From Flavobacteriales bacterium (GTDB taxonomy: Bacteria; Bacteroidota; Bacteroidia; UBA10329), in NCBI GenBank assembly GCA_016124845.1, contig WGMW01000005.1, positions 1 through 64,000 of the forward strand: 64,000 nt of DNA, given 5' to 3'. The notes under the pieces are model-generated. The model saw only the letters and a program-made list of their open reading frames with translations. It was not told the origin of the DNA and made no database searches. The position numbers and the translations under genes were made by a program. Positions 9,267 through 18,376 of this stretch are shown in pieces (within the stretch, counting starts at the first letter, position 1; every line of letters starts with the position of its first letter).

Positions 9267-9573
9267 GTCTGATGAGTTTGCGGACCTTCAAAAGAACTCT
9301 TCCCCCTCGGTCTCGCGCTACAATCGTCAGTACATCCAGACCCTGTGAGTAAGATGTGACCTGGCGTTCAACCATGTAAGTTCCCTCAGCGATCTCCATT
9401 GGTTGTGACAGGCGTGTGTTCTCCACTTGATTGACTGCAAGATAGACCGCACCCATGTCTGTCCGTGACCAGGATGCCAACCGCCCTATCTGAAACAGGG
9501 ATGCAGCTATCACAAAGGCGAGTATGCTCAGCGCAGCAGTTGTTTCCAATAGACCGGATGCCTTCAGTTTCAT
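9250..9573 (-). CDS. Prepilin-type minor pseudopilin, GspI/GspH-like
   Basis: 107 residues. The N-terminus KLKASGLLETTAALSILAFV is an atypical class III signal: cleavage after Ala would give Ser1-Gly-Leu-Leu-Glu5. It lacks the usual Phe at +1. A short C-terminal domain (about 75 residues) fits a small minor pseudopilin of the I type. It is in the operon with a 4-bp overlap upstream and 17 bp downstream. Assignment to I rather than H is by size and order only. Confidence 0.65.
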   Translation of the reverse strand: MKLKASGLLETTAALSILAFVIAASLFQIGRLASWSRTDMGAVYLAVNQVENTRLSQPMEIAEGTYMVERQVTSYSQGLDVLTIVARDRGGRVLLKVRKLIRHEDER

Positions 9574-10787
9574 TGCAATCGGGTTATCTGTGACAGGTTA
9601 CCATTAGCCCGAATATACGAGACGAAAGGTCGGGGAAGGTGTTCCATGCCAATGACCACATCCAACAGATGATTCTCATAGGTGGCGGAAGGTGTGCGAA
9701 GTACAAAACCGCCCGTTTGTAACTGCCCGTACACCTTTCCCTTCAATTCCGTGATACCGGGATTGACCACTTCACCATAAATCCCCGAATTCGACCCAAT
9801 GCTTACAAGTGGAGCCTCCATGCTGGATACGAGAATCTGACCCAAAACCGTACAATCCTCGCCAATGCTTACCACCGCATTTTTTATCTCAGAGATGTAA
9901 ATTCCGGAAGGATAGTCCAACCGGACATTCGGTTCCACGATGACCGAATCCCCGTACACTTGCAGGTCTCCCTCAAAACCGGATTCGATGGTGACCTTGG
10001 GAGCACTGACCATACAGCGGCTCAAATGACTGTTCCAACCGATAATGATCTCCGTATCCGATCGCACCAAGATGTTTCCGGACCAATTGACGCCATTCAG
10101 CAGCATCGGTTCAGAAGAACCGATCAACAAAGAAGGGGTTGAAAAAGACCGTTCAACGGTCAGGACATCCAGATCTTCGAAATCGATCGTTTCCAAATTT
10201 GAACTAATGTGGTCTGAAAAATCTGGGACCTGGACTTGACCAATGCTGGAGGGCGACTGAAGTTGACGGCCGTAGATCAATTCCCTTCCAACATAGTTCT
10301 TGCCTTCGATATAAGCCCGTTTCACCCCGGATTTCGGCAGCAAGCAATCTCCGGATATTCGGGTTTCCCCGCACAGCGACAATGGTTTCCCCTTGTCGGC
10401 AAGGATCAATGAGGGAACTGAATCATTCACCATACTTCCCGCAAGCACCATCAAATCAGCCGTTTGAATGCCACAGGTTGCAGTACTCCTTAAAACCTGA
10501 AAAGCACCCCATGTCCTACGTTCCAATCTGACAGAATCTGCCCGGTCCCCATAAAGGTCTTTGTGCAGAACGGACGTGGATGCTACCGTTGGGTCGGATA
10601 GCAATAACAACAGCCCTGACTCGGCATTCCTCACCGAACGATGCATGTCTGTAATGTCAGCTATACGGCTGCTGTGCAGTTGGAATGCCATCATCAGTGC
10701 CAATGTTATCAATGTGAGAACCAAGGAGATGAGAACAGCATAGGCCAACGCACTTGCCGACAACCGTCCCCGTGCATCAAAGCGCAT
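9570..10787 (-). CDS. Operon-embedded single-span protein with beta-solenoid-like domain; GspK/PilX position
   Basis: 405 residues. After a short basic N-terminus comes one membrane helix (about 10-33, ASALAYAVLISLVLTLITLA). Its position and length suggest a GspK/PilX-like minor component, but it lacks Glu5, so this is tentative. Residues ~210-370 are rich in short alternating turns (IIIGWNS, VTIESGFEGDLQVYGDSVIV, VSIGEDCTVLGQILVS), resembling a bactofilin- or beta-helix-type fold. It overlaps the MORN gene by 11 bp and the next pseudopilin by 4 bp. It may cap the pseudopilus or bind cargo; this is inference. Confidence 0.55.
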   Translation of the reverse strand: MRFDARGRLSASALAYAVLISLVLTLITLALMMAFQLHSSRIADITDMHRSVRNAESGLLLLLSDPTVASTSVLHKDLYGDRADSVRLERRTWGAFQVLRSTATCGIQTADLMVLAGSMVNDSVPSLILADKGKPLSLCGETRISGDCLLPKSGVKRAYIEGKNYVGRELIYGRQLQSPSSIGQVQVPDFSDHISSNLETIDFEDLDVLTVERSFSTPSLLIGSSEPMLLNGVNWSGNILVRSDTEIIIGWNSHLSRCMVSAPKVTIESGFEGDLQVYGDSVIVEPNVRLDYPSGIYISEIKNAVVSIGEDCTVLGQILVSSMEAPLVSIGSNSGIYGEVVNPGITELKGKVYGQLQTGGFVLRTPSATYENHLLDVVIGMEHLPRPFVSYIRANGNLSQITRLQ

Positions 10788-11331
10788 CCTGTGGGTTTCT
10801 CATCTTTTTGAATGTGATGAAGTCCACAAACTGTTTCCAAGCCGATTTCTTGAGCCCGGCATAGGTCCCTCGTTTGAAAACCCCCTGTATCATCACATTC
10901 CCTTTCGGATCATAGGAAGTATAATCTCCGTGTTTCTCACCCTTTCGGAACTCGGCCACTTCTTTCAATTGCCCATTCTCATACCACATCATCCATTCCC
11001 CATGTTTGAGTCCCTTTTTGAACTCGCCCTTTTCCTTCAGGGATCCATCTGGGTAAAAAGAATCGTAGTCGCCATCCAACAAACGGCCAGAAAAATTACC
11101 GGCCGTCACATGCAGTTCATGCGGATGATACCAGTAATACCACCGGCTGACCTTCGGCCTGACGTTCGGAGTAAGGTCATTCGTGGTCCGGAACTGTTTT
11201 TTCCCTTCACTCGAATTGATGGTGATATTCTGGGTTTTGACCTTTGAAGGGTCTTTTTGGGCAAAGCCATTGAACACGAGAAATATCGGAAACAGCCAAA
11301 CAATCGCACGAAGTATCTTAAAGTCATTCAT
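10777..11331 (-). CDS. MORN-repeat (YwqK-type) protein inside the secretion operon
   Basis: 184 residues. The start at 11331 is chosen because its ATG overlaps the stop of the upstream gene as ATGA, and it gives a signal-like N-terminus ending FNGFAQ. Residues ~85-165 hold three MORN-like units: DGDYDSFYPDGSLKEKGEF, HGEWMMWYENGQLKEVAEF and HGDYTSYDPKGNVMIQGVF. Such repeats form curved beta sheets for protein or lipid contact. There is no known T2SS homologue; its tight position between the GspC-like gene and the GspK-position gene suggests a structural accessory role. Confidence 0.7.
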   Translation of the reverse strand: MNDFKILRAIVWLFPIFLVFNGFAQKDPSKVKTQNITINSSEGKKQFRTTNDLTPNVRPKVSRWYYWYHPHELHVTAGNFSGRLLDGDYDSFYPDGSLKEKGEFKKGLKHGEWMMWYENGQLKEVAEFRKGEKHGDYTSYDPKGNVMIQGVFKRGTYAGLKKSAWKQFVDFITFKKMRNPQDAL

Positions 11332-11810
11332 CTTTTCACATATATGGTCTCCTTGTTCCAACGGAACTGAACGGAGTCGGTGAATACCTTTTGCAGCGTG
11401 ACCTCATCCACCAGCTCATTCAGTGCCACGATATGCGGATTGCCGTTGATGGAGATGAGGTGCCTTTCCTCATTCGAGGTCCTGTTCTCAACACGACCAT
11501 TGTATCGCAGTTTGGGAGCGGGAGTCTCCCTGACCTTCCGCTGCACAGGTTTTTTCTGAGGCTTTGTAGAGGATTTTTTCACATCCTTCACCACCGCCTT
11601 TCTGATCTCGGCCTTCAAAAATGGATCGGGATAGTCAAGCTGAAGTGCATAAGTGATGTGTTCCGACTCAACGGGGGCTTCGGTTCGGGCAAAAATTTCC
11701 ACGGTAGGGTCATCTTCGCTGAAGGTCTCCACCAGCCGATAGATGATCATTCCCCAAACAATGATCAATGCCGGGATCAGTACCACCAATGTTTTCTTGT
11801 CCTTCATCAA
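11328..11810 (-). CDS. GspC/PilP-like inner-membrane linker protein
   Basis: 160 residues: one N-terminal membrane helix (about 7-26), a basic/proline-rich spacer (KKSSTKPQKKPVQRKVRETPAPK around 80-100), then a small beta domain (LRYNGRVENRTSNEERHLISINGN, VTLQKVFTDSVQFRWNKETIYVKR). The layout is that of GspC/PilP, which bridge the inner-membrane assembly to the secretin N0 domain. Sequence similarity is weak; the call rests on architecture and operon context. Four-base overlaps (ATGA) occur at both ends. Confidence 0.65.
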   Translation of the reverse strand: MMKDKKTLVVLIPALIIVWGMIIYRLVETFSEDDPTVEIFARTEAPVESEHITYALQLDYPDPFLKAEIRKAVVKDVKKSSTKPQKKPVQRKVRETPAPKLRYNGRVENRTSNEERHLISINGNPHIVALNELVDEVTLQKVFTDSVQFRWNKETIYVKR

Positions 11811-12751
11811 AACACCAGAAATCTTCGAGCCTCTGAATAATCACCGACATTCCCCGCCTCATCCGATGTCCTGACCCTCCAATAATAGGTTCCAGCAGCC
11901 ACCGAATCGGTCACGCTTCCTTGGACACCTTCATACGACCTGAAAAGCGTGACCAGCGAATCCGAATACACAAAAAGGGAATCTGTCAGAGGGGACCCCG
12001 CATCTGTAAGGGTCTGCCAGGCAAACTCGAACGTCTGCGACTGGAAGGTGGCATTATCTGCCGGCAACCACAGCGTTACCGTTCCCGGTGATGTGGTATC
12101 CACATCCACACTCCAAATGGAGGAATAGGTGGATACCGAGGATCCGGTTTCAGCCCTTACTCTCCAAGAATACTGGATATCCTGATTGAACGTTACACTT
12201 ACGCTGTTGGTCAAAACGGTCGTGTCAAGCACATTTGCTCCAGAACTGAATCCATCATCACTTACCTGAAAACGGTAACTCTCGGCCACCGAAAGATCCT
12301 GCCATGAAAAATCCTGAGTGAGGCTGTTGCTATAACTTCCGTTGGCGGGAGACTCAAGGACAACGGTCTGACCGGTCAGACTGGACGATGTATCAACGGT
12401 CAGGGAATAGGTGGTATAGGCACTCTCACTTGACCCGTTCACCGCCCGTACCCTCCACTCGAACTGTCCGGCCCATAGCGTTTGCTGAAACTGGTTTCCG
12501 GTCACATTGGTGTCCACGACCAATTGCAGAATGGAATCGAAACGGCCTGACACGACCTGAAGCTCATATTTGAGCGCACCGTCCACTTCATTCCACCAGA
12601 ATGTCTGGACACTTATCTCTGTGACAACGCCATCTGACGGGGCTACCAACGTGACCGAGCTACCCGAAAGATCCTTTTCTATGAGGTCATCACAACCGAC
12701 CCCAATGATCAGGAGAAGTAAGAAGATCCAAATGATATGACTGCGTTTCAT
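11807..12751 (-). CDS. Fn3-like three-module lipoprotein inside the secretion operon
   Basis: 314 residues. A lipoprotein signal peptide ends in the lipobox IIGVGC, with Asp-Asp at +2/+3 of the mature protein. Three similar modules of about 95 residues follow, each with a VxLxSPAnG-type opening and a YxWRVRA-type closing strand (FEWRVRAVNGSS, YSWRVRAETGSS, YYWRVRTSDEAG), typical of fibronectin type III-like beta sandwiches. No standard T2SS part has this shape. It could be an outer-membrane pilotin-like or cargo-receptor component. ATGA overlaps on both sides tie it to the operon. Confidence 0.75.
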   Translation of the reverse strand: MKRSHIIWIFLLLLIIGVGCDDLIEKDLSGSSVTLVAPSDGVVTEISVQTFWWNEVDGALKYELQVVSGRFDSILQLVVDTNVTGNQFQQTLWAGQFEWRVRAVNGSSESAYTTYSLTVDTSSSLTGQTVVLESPANGSYSNSLTQDFSWQDLSVAESYRFQVSDDGFSSGANVLDTTVLTNSVSVTFNQDIQYSWRVRAETGSSVSTYSSIWSVDVDTTSPGTVTLWLPADNATFQSQTFEFAWQTLTDAGSPLTDSLFVYSDSLVTLFRSYEGVQGSVTDSVAAGTYYWRVRTSDEAGNVGDYSEARRFLVF

Positions 12752-13284
12752 TGTCCTTTGCTTATGTTCTGTACATGAATGGTCGTTCTCAATGCTTCTT
12801 TCTTGGTTCTTCCCGCTTTCACCAATTTGAATTCGGTGGATATCAGCCGTCCAACTTTGGCCTCCGTTTCAAGGTAATGAATCAAACATATGGTTGCACC
12901 GAACCCCCCTTCAACAGTTACGGGAATCGTTTCCATGCGCATTCCGTCCTCGACAAATATCTCTGACCCCGAAAAATCCACCAATTCCAATCCGACCTCC
13001 TTAGCGTACCGACTGACCGCAGACAGGAGGCCTGATTGGAACGCGGATGCGTCTCCCTCCACCATTCCCAGCTCCAACACGGCCTTTTGGACCTGTGACC
13101 GCAGCGACATCAGCCGTTCATCCACCTGGTCGATCTGCTCATACTGCCCTCCGAGTTCAGAACAGGCCATGGCTGCTTCGACCGTATCTGAAATGGCGAT
13201 GGAATAGATGATGAACGGAGAAAGCACCAACAGGCCGACAAGCAACTGAAACTTCCGTTTATGGCCTAAACTTGAAAACATCAA
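12748..13284 (-). CDS. GspM/PilO-like inner-membrane protein
   Basis: 178 residues: one N-terminal membrane helix (about 10-30), a helical or coiled segment (EQIDQVDERLMSLRSQVQKAV), then a ferredoxin-like region (VTVEGGFGATICLIHYLETEAKVGRL) that matches the PilO pattern in which a conserved F/Y-x-x-x-x-x-F/L-x-x-L-E helix follows a strand. It probably pairs with the upstream GspL/PilN-like protein. It overlaps neighbours by 4 bp on each side. Confidence 0.7.
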   Translation of the reverse strand: MMFSSLGHKRKFQLLVGLLVLSPFIIYSIAISDTVEAAMACSELGGQYEQIDQVDERLMSLRSQVQKAVLELGMVEGDASAFQSGLLSAVSRYAKEVGLELVDFSGSEIFVEDGMRMETIPVTVEGGFGATICLIHYLETEAKVGRLISTEFKLVKAGRTKKEALRTTIHVQNISKGQ

Positions 13285-14501
13285 TCGTCCAATTTGATTG
13301 CCAGTTCAAACTCGTTCCTATCGTTCCCTTCCTTTTTCTCAAACCCCTCGATCTGAAGTTCTTTCACAACATCAAGGGTATCAAGCGTTCGCATCCAACC
13401 ATTAAGTTCCTCACTTTCCTTGCAGACACCTTCAATCTCAACCAGATTGCTCCTGACCTCCATCCGTTCCCCCAAGCGGTCACGCTTCATGATCGGGTTC
13501 AACGTCATGCGTGTCAATCGAATTGCAGAAGGAACCGTTGCCCCCAGCCTGTCAGCGTAATAGGCGAATTTTCCATTGGTTCCCGTGCCGGAAACAGATG
13601 CGACATGCTTCTTTCGTTCCAGTTCCTTTTTCAAGGATTCCACTTCATCCAGCTTCCCGCGATATTCCACCATGGCGGTTTCCAATTCAAGTTTGCGCTC
13701 ATGGAAATGTGTGAACAGCAAGGTATTGGTGAGAAGAAGAACGAACAGAACACCGACCCCGGCCATACCGACCTTCTTGAAAGCACTTCCATAGTAGACC
13801 GCCTCCCACTGACCGGACGTTTCCTTGGGTGGTGGCACACCTTTCTCTGCGGCTGACAGCATGGAAAGGATCGCAGCATATGGTATCAGATACATCCCAT
13901 CGACCGCATCTCCTACAACCGAGTACTTCTCCGATGGGTGGTCGTCCAATTCCATGGAGGCAACTCCCAACGCATCATAACCGACCCTGTAAATACCGGT
14001 ATACACCTCAGCATCTGCACTTTCCGTAAATCGCAATACATCCCAAATGGCCGGAACTCCCACTTGAATTTGGACAGGATTTATGCTCTGCTCTTCCAAC
14101 TCCTGCAACAAATCCTGTAAGACCTCTGAACGGAGAACGCTGATATGTATCCAGTTTTCCTGAATCGAAACAGCGTGAAAAACAGGTGTACTTCCATATT
14201 CGGCAAGCATCTGTTTTACTTGTTCCTGTTCTCCACCTTTTGTTCTTGGCAACCGCTTGGAAATGACCCCTTTCCCTGTGATGACCAATGCCGTAGGAAC
14301 GTCTTTCTGAACGAATCTTTTCAGTTCCTCAAGTGAATTCCCGGTAGGAAAACTGTCCGAAATGATGATCTCATCCTTTTTCCGCTCAAGTACCAGTCCC
14401 GTCACGGAAACCTGTTCTCCCTCAAGCAAGTGCAGGTGAACCGCTTGAAAGCGTGTTCCCCAGACCCAGCGGTTCCATTTCGATCTGACCCTGTCCAACA
14501 T
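13281..14501 (-). CDS. GspL/PilN-like inner-membrane protein with actin-like cytoplasmic part
   Basis: 406 residues. Residues 1-235 form a cytoplasmic domain with PilM/GspL-like pieces (ALVITGKGVISKRLP, then a helix-rich part and GVPAIWDVL). A membrane helix at 245-265 is followed by a coiled coil at 266-300 and a periplasmic ferredoxin-like domain. The order matches GspL (fused PilM-PilN), which recruits the GspE ATPase to the membrane. It starts 2 bp after the secretin stop and overlaps the PilO-like gene by 4 bp. Sequence conservation is low. Confidence 0.7.
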   Translation of the reverse strand: MLDRVRSKWNRWVWGTRFQAVHLHLLEGEQVSVTGLVLERKKDEIIISDSFPTGNSLEELKRFVQKDVPTALVITGKGVISKRLPRTKGGEQEQVKQMLAEYGSTPVFHAVSIQENWIHISVLRSEVLQDLLQELEEQSINPVQIQVGVPAIWDVLRFTESADAEVYTGIYRVGYDALGVASMELDDHPSEKYSVVGDAVDGMYLIPYAAILSMLSAAEKGVPPPKETSGQWEAVYYGSAFKKVGMAGVGVLFVLLLTNTLLFTHFHERKLELETAMVEYRGKLDEVESLKKELERKKHVASVSGTGTNGKFAYYADRLGATVPSAIRLTRMTLNPIMKRDRLGERMEVRSNLVEIEGVCKESEELNGWMRTLDTLDVVKELQIEGFEKKEGNDRNEFELAIKLDD

Positions 14502-14503
14502 GA

Positions 14504-16417
14504 TCAGAATACAATGGTCGGTTTGATGAAGATGTTCAGTTGTGTTTTATCCTTCTTCCGTGACCGTGTACTGAACAGCCATTTCAGCACAGGAATGCGT
14601 GATAGCAATGGCCATCCCTTACCTGTGTCATTGATGCTCTTTTCCTCAAGCCCACCAAGCATGATCATTTCCTGGTCTTTCACTCGGATAAGAGAACGGA
14701 AATCACGGGTCACCTGTCCAGGAGGGGCAGAAGGGGAAATTCTTGAGGTGAAATCGGACTGCGTTACGCTGATGTCCATGGTCACCTGACCGTCTCCTGA
14801 AACAATAGGTACGATATTCAAGGTCAAAGCGGCATTCACCGATTTATAGTTCTGTGTAACGGCATTCTGAGGGTTCTGAGAACCGATGATGTTGTTCGTG
14901 GTTTCGAGGTAATATTCCTGATTTCCAATGGTCATGGTGGCCTTATTGCCGTTCAACGTTGAAAGCATTGGTTTGGAGCGCGAGCGGAGATAGCCCTGAC
15001 TCTCCAAAGCCTTCAGACTGACATAAAAATTCGGGGTGACCTTACCGAGGTTGAAGGTGCCAAGCCCGCTAAGTGCTGCCAGAACGTTATTGACTGAACT
15101 TGAATTGAGGGTGAAGTCCAATCCCGACAGCAGCGTTCCTCCAGTTGTTGCCGGTGCCTGGCCCAGTCCCATATCAATACCAGCCTCATCTGTTCGTGTA
15201 CGGTTGACATCGACAATGATGACCTCGATCATCACCATCGGTACCACCTGGTCCATATCCTTCAGAAATGCTTCGATTTCCCGTATCTGCGGCCGAGACC
15301 CACTAAGAATGATGCTGTTGGTCTCCAAATGGATCTTCAGCGTCACGCCCTGTTTCATGTCTGAAGGGATGTACTCATCGATCTTCTCGACTGTACGGTT
15401 CTGCAGCTTGACAATGCTTGTCTCTCTGAGCCCCTCCAAGTTTCGTTTACCGATCAGGTAAATGCTTCCCTCCTTCTTAAAGGTCATATCGGTGCCGTTG
15501 AGCAGGTAACTGAGAAACTGTTCATAGGTCACATTCTCTACTTGAAGTGTAGTGGCCTCCTGCATCTCGGAGAACAGATAGTAGTTCTTACCCAACTCAT
15601 TCGAAACGGCTTTGATGATCTCTCCGCCTTTCACACCGACCCCGTCAACCGTCAGCAGCGAATCCGGAGAAAGTTCGATGTACATGCCCGCAGGCAGGTC
15701 CTTGGCCCCTTTTTTCGAACGGTTGTTTCTACGATTACTGTTCTTCTGACCAGCATCCGCATTGTCCTTTTCAGCTGCTACCAACATAAACGAACCATCC
15801 TCCCCTGATTCCACCGAAAGTCCGTTCGAAAAGGCCAACTTGTCCATCGCGTCCGCGAAGGCCAGCTTCTGCACGAATCCCGAGACCATTTTATCCGTCA
15901 GTTCTGGTGCCAGTACCACATTGCGGTCTGATATGCGGGTGATCTCCTTGGCCACAAGGAAAAGACTGTCGTTCTTGAGATTGTAGCTGAGTTCGCCCTT
16001 TTTTCCGTCATAGCTGATATCCAGCTTCTTCGGAACGTACTTTTTCGGTTCCGTGGGAGGTGGTTCAAATGCCGTGATCGACATGATGTTTCCCACGAAC
16101 TCGATCTTCAGGTTGTATTCCTTGCACAGAAAGACCAGTACATCCACCACCGAGACATTCGTAAAAGTGTTGACCACCGTGATCTTCAGGTCTGGGGCCA
16201 CGCTGATGTTCAACCCATTGGTCATGGCAATGGCCCTTACGAATTCCTGGATCGGCACTTCACTTACCGATACGTCCACGGTTGCTTCCAATCCTGGGTT
16301 GTCGGCCACCATGCTCTTGAGATGGTTCTCGATGGAACGGATGCGGTCCTGCCCGAATGAATTCAGCGTGAGGAAAACACAGATGATTATGATGATTCTT
16401 GTTCTGATCACGGTCAA
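14504..16417 (-). CDS. gspD: Secretin, GspD/PilQ family
   Basis: 637 residues with a signal peptide (cleavage near LTLNSFGQ). N-terminal N0/N1-type domains include VSEVPIQEFVRAIAMTNGLNI and a second similar stretch around 265-310. A linker rich in Asn/Lys (~215-235) precedes further N domains (VKLQNRTVEKI, IILSGSRPQIREIEAFL). The C-terminal secretin domain from about 390 has VPMVMIEVIIVDV and ends GWPLLSRIPVLKWLFSTRSR, typical of the outer-membrane gate. It forms the multimeric channel through which folded cargo or a pilus passes. No pilotin S-domain is evident. Confidence 0.9.
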   Translation of the reverse strand: MTVIRTRIIIIICVFLTLNSFGQDRIRSIENHLKSMVADNPGLEATVDVSVSEVPIQEFVRAIAMTNGLNISVAPDLKITVVNTFTNVSVVDVLVFLCKEYNLKIEFVGNIMSITAFEPPPTEPKKYVPKKLDISYDGKKGELSYNLKNDSLFLVAKEITRISDRNVVLAPELTDKMVSGFVQKLAFADAMDKLAFSNGLSVESGEDGSFMLVAAEKDNADAGQKNSNRRNNRSKKGAKDLPAGMYIELSPDSLLTVDGVGVKGGEIIKAVSNELGKNYYLFSEMQEATTLQVENVTYEQFLSYLLNGTDMTFKKEGSIYLIGKRNLEGLRETSIVKLQNRTVEKIDEYIPSDMKQGVTLKIHLETNSIILSGSRPQIREIEAFLKDMDQVVPMVMIEVIIVDVNRTRTDEAGIDMGLGQAPATTGGTLLSGLDFTLNSSSVNNVLAALSGLGTFNLGKVTPNFYVSLKALESQGYLRSRSKPMLSTLNGNKATMTIGNQEYYLETTNNIIGSQNPQNAVTQNYKSVNAALTLNIVPIVSGDGQVTMDISVTQSDFTSRISPSAPPGQVTRDFRSLIRVKDQEMIMLGGLEEKSINDTGKGWPLLSRIPVLKWLFSTRSRKKDKTQLNIFIKPTIVF

Positions 16418-16420
16418 TTA

Positions 16421-17857
16421 TTAAACGTTAAGTAAGAGTGAATAGACCTCATCCACGGAGGTCTCTCCCAATTGCAGCAGGCTCATCGCCTGATCGGGAA
16501 TGGAACGTATTGCCCGCTGCTGAAGAAGGTCTCTCACCTCCATGTTACCGATACGCACCTCGGCAGCAAGGTCATGGTCCATGGGAATGACCTCATAAAG
16601 GGCTTTCCGGCCGCTGTAGCCTGTGTAAAAACAGCTTTCGCAACCGATCGGCTCGAAGTGATCCATTCCCACATACCGCTTGCCGAATTCTCCGGGCAGT
16701 TGGCCTTCTTCGATCTGTGCCGGTCCCTTGCACTTCGGACAGAGTTTCCGAACCAGTCGCTGCGCCACGGAAAGGTTCAAGGTTCCGGCAATGAGGTAGG
16801 AAGGAACACCCATGTCCACCAGACGGCTGACCGTTCCCCAAGCGGAATTCGTATGCACCGTGGATAGTACCAAGTGACCTGTGAGCGCAGCCCGGACCGC
16901 CATCTTTGCAGTTTCCGCGTCACGGATCTCCCCAAGCATGATCACATCCGGGTCCTGACGGAGGAATGTCCGCAGTGCTTTAGAGAAATCCAAGCCGATG
17001 CGTTCGTTCAACTGAACCTGATTGATGCCTTCAAGCGTGTATTCGATCGGATCCTCAATGGTCAGCACGTTGCGACTCTCCTCATTCAGGATTTTGAGCG
17101 TGGCGTAAAGTGTGGTGGTCTTTCCCGAACCTGTTGGTCCGCTGATGAGAATGATACCGTGCGGCTTCCGGGCGCTCTCTAAATAAGTTTTGAGCTGACT
17201 TTGTTCAAAACCGAGACGGTCTATCTGAATGTCCGTAGCATCCTTGCTCAACAGACGAAGTACCGCCTTTTCCCCATGCAGAGTGGGAACAATGGAAACA
17301 CGGATGTCGAAACTGTACTGATCTGTGTTCACCATGATACGGCCGTCCTGCGGCAGTCGCTTCTCTGCAATATCCAGATTGGCTTTGATCTTAATTCGGT
17401 TGATTAACGAAGGGTATTCGGTAACAGGTACCGCATAGCGCTCCATCAAGTGTCCATCTATGCGAAACCGGATGCGCGCCCTTTCCTCATACACCTCGAA
17501 ATGAATATCAGAGGCATTCATATCCTTGGCCTCCTTCAACATGTCCTGAAGCACATCCCGGTCTTCCGAAAAGTGGTAGGTCTTCTCCTTCGGGCCAGAC
17601 TGTCTGTAAAACCGCGTCAGTACCCGCTCTACCTGCACATGCGCTATCGGAACCAACGTCACTCGTTTACCTGTGATGAGTTCCAGTTCATCTGCATGTG
17701 ACGGTTGCAGCTTCTCGGTGGAAACGTATGTGCTTAAAACACCATCTTCTTCTCGGAACGGAACCGCTCCCAACCGCATGGCCTGATCAGCTGTAAGTAG
17801 TTGTTGCAGCTTCGGATTGATCTGAATGTCTTTCACTTCCACACTCATGGTAGCCAT
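16421..17857 (-). CDS. gspE: GspE/PulE-type secretion ATPase
   Basis: 478 residues. It has an N-terminal N1E-like domain (1-90), then the core: DIHFE at 117-121, Walker A GPTGSGKTTT at 240-249, Asp box and Walker B through DPDVIMLGEIRD at 302-313, and a His box LTGHLVLSTVHTN at 326-338. A four-cysteine zinc motif (Cys373, Cys376, Cys406, Cys409) is present, typical of GspE rather than PilT. It powers pseudopilus extension from the cytoplasmic face. No retraction ATPase (PilT) is seen in the operon, which favours secretion over twitching. Confidence 0.93.
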   Translation of the reverse strand: MATMSVEVKDIQINPKLQQLLTADQAMRLGAVPFREEDGVLSTYVSTEKLQPSHADELELITGKRVTLVPIAHVQVERVLTRFYRQSGPKEKTYHFSEDRDVLQDMLKEAKDMNASDIHFEVYEERARIRFRIDGHLMERYAVPVTEYPSLINRIKIKANLDIAEKRLPQDGRIMVNTDQYSFDIRVSIVPTLHGEKAVLRLLSKDATDIQIDRLGFEQSQLKTYLESARKPHGIILISGPTGSGKTTTLYATLKILNEESRNVLTIEDPIEYTLEGINQVQLNERIGLDFSKALRTFLRQDPDVIMLGEIRDAETAKMAVRAALTGHLVLSTVHTNSAWGTVSRLVDMGVPSYLIAGTLNLSVAQRLVRKLCPKCKGPAQIEEGQLPGEFGKRYVGMDHFEPIGCESCFYTGYSGRKALYEVIPMDHDLAAEVRIGNMEVRDLLQQRAIRSIPDQAMSLLQLGETSVDEVYSLLLNV

Positions 17858-18369
17858 TGGTAAAGGGGAAGTTCATCCCAGGGTTCATAGCCCAAATAAT
17901 ACAAGGCTGGCACAAACGCCATCAGACAAATGGAAATGGCACCTGCCAATGGAATGGTCACGCCTTCTTTCCGTGAAAAAAGGCGGTACGTGCCAAAACC
18001 AATAAGCGTCAACACCAACGAAGTGCAGTAAAACACCAGAAAAGCAGATGTGGAAAACAATGCCGAAAGTGCCAGTAGGAACAGAATATCTCCCCAACCG
18101 ATCAGATGGTCAAAGAAATTCCATTTTCGCCTACCAAGTGCGAACATGACGGCAACAAGCCCAAACTGAAACACCAGAATGAGTACATTGATACTCCATG
18201 TTGTAAACGCAGGCTTGAATCCAACAGAGAGTGTTGGAAGCATTACGGCTGCCACCACCAGCAGAAGTACCGTCCACCAGCTGATGGCGCGTTCGCGAAG
18301 ATCCTGATATGCAATGGTAATGGATGCTGCCGCCATGAGTAGCCACATGATGCCTTGAACGACTGACAT
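17845..18369 (-). CDS. Prepilin peptidase (A24, catalytic domain only)
   Basis: 174 residues with about six membrane helices. The two catalytic aspartates of the aspartic prepilin peptidase are visible: Asp23 in YQDLRERAI and Asp94 in GWGD (91-94), the GxGD motif. The N-terminal methylation domain with the four-cysteine motif of full-length GspO/PilD is absent, as in short archaeal-like enzymes. It would cleave the four prepilin-like proteins of this operon. It overlaps gspE by 13 bp. Confidence 0.85.
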   Translation of the reverse strand: MSVVQGIMWLLMAAASITIAYQDLRERAISWWTVLLLVVAAVMLPTLSVGFKPAFTTWSINVLILVFQFGLVAVMFALGRRKWNFFDHLIGWGDILFLLALSALFSTSAFLVFYCTSLVLTLIGFGTYRLFSRKEGVTIPLAGAISICLMAFVPALYYLGYEPWDELPLYQWLP

Positions 18370-18376
18370 TGCGCGG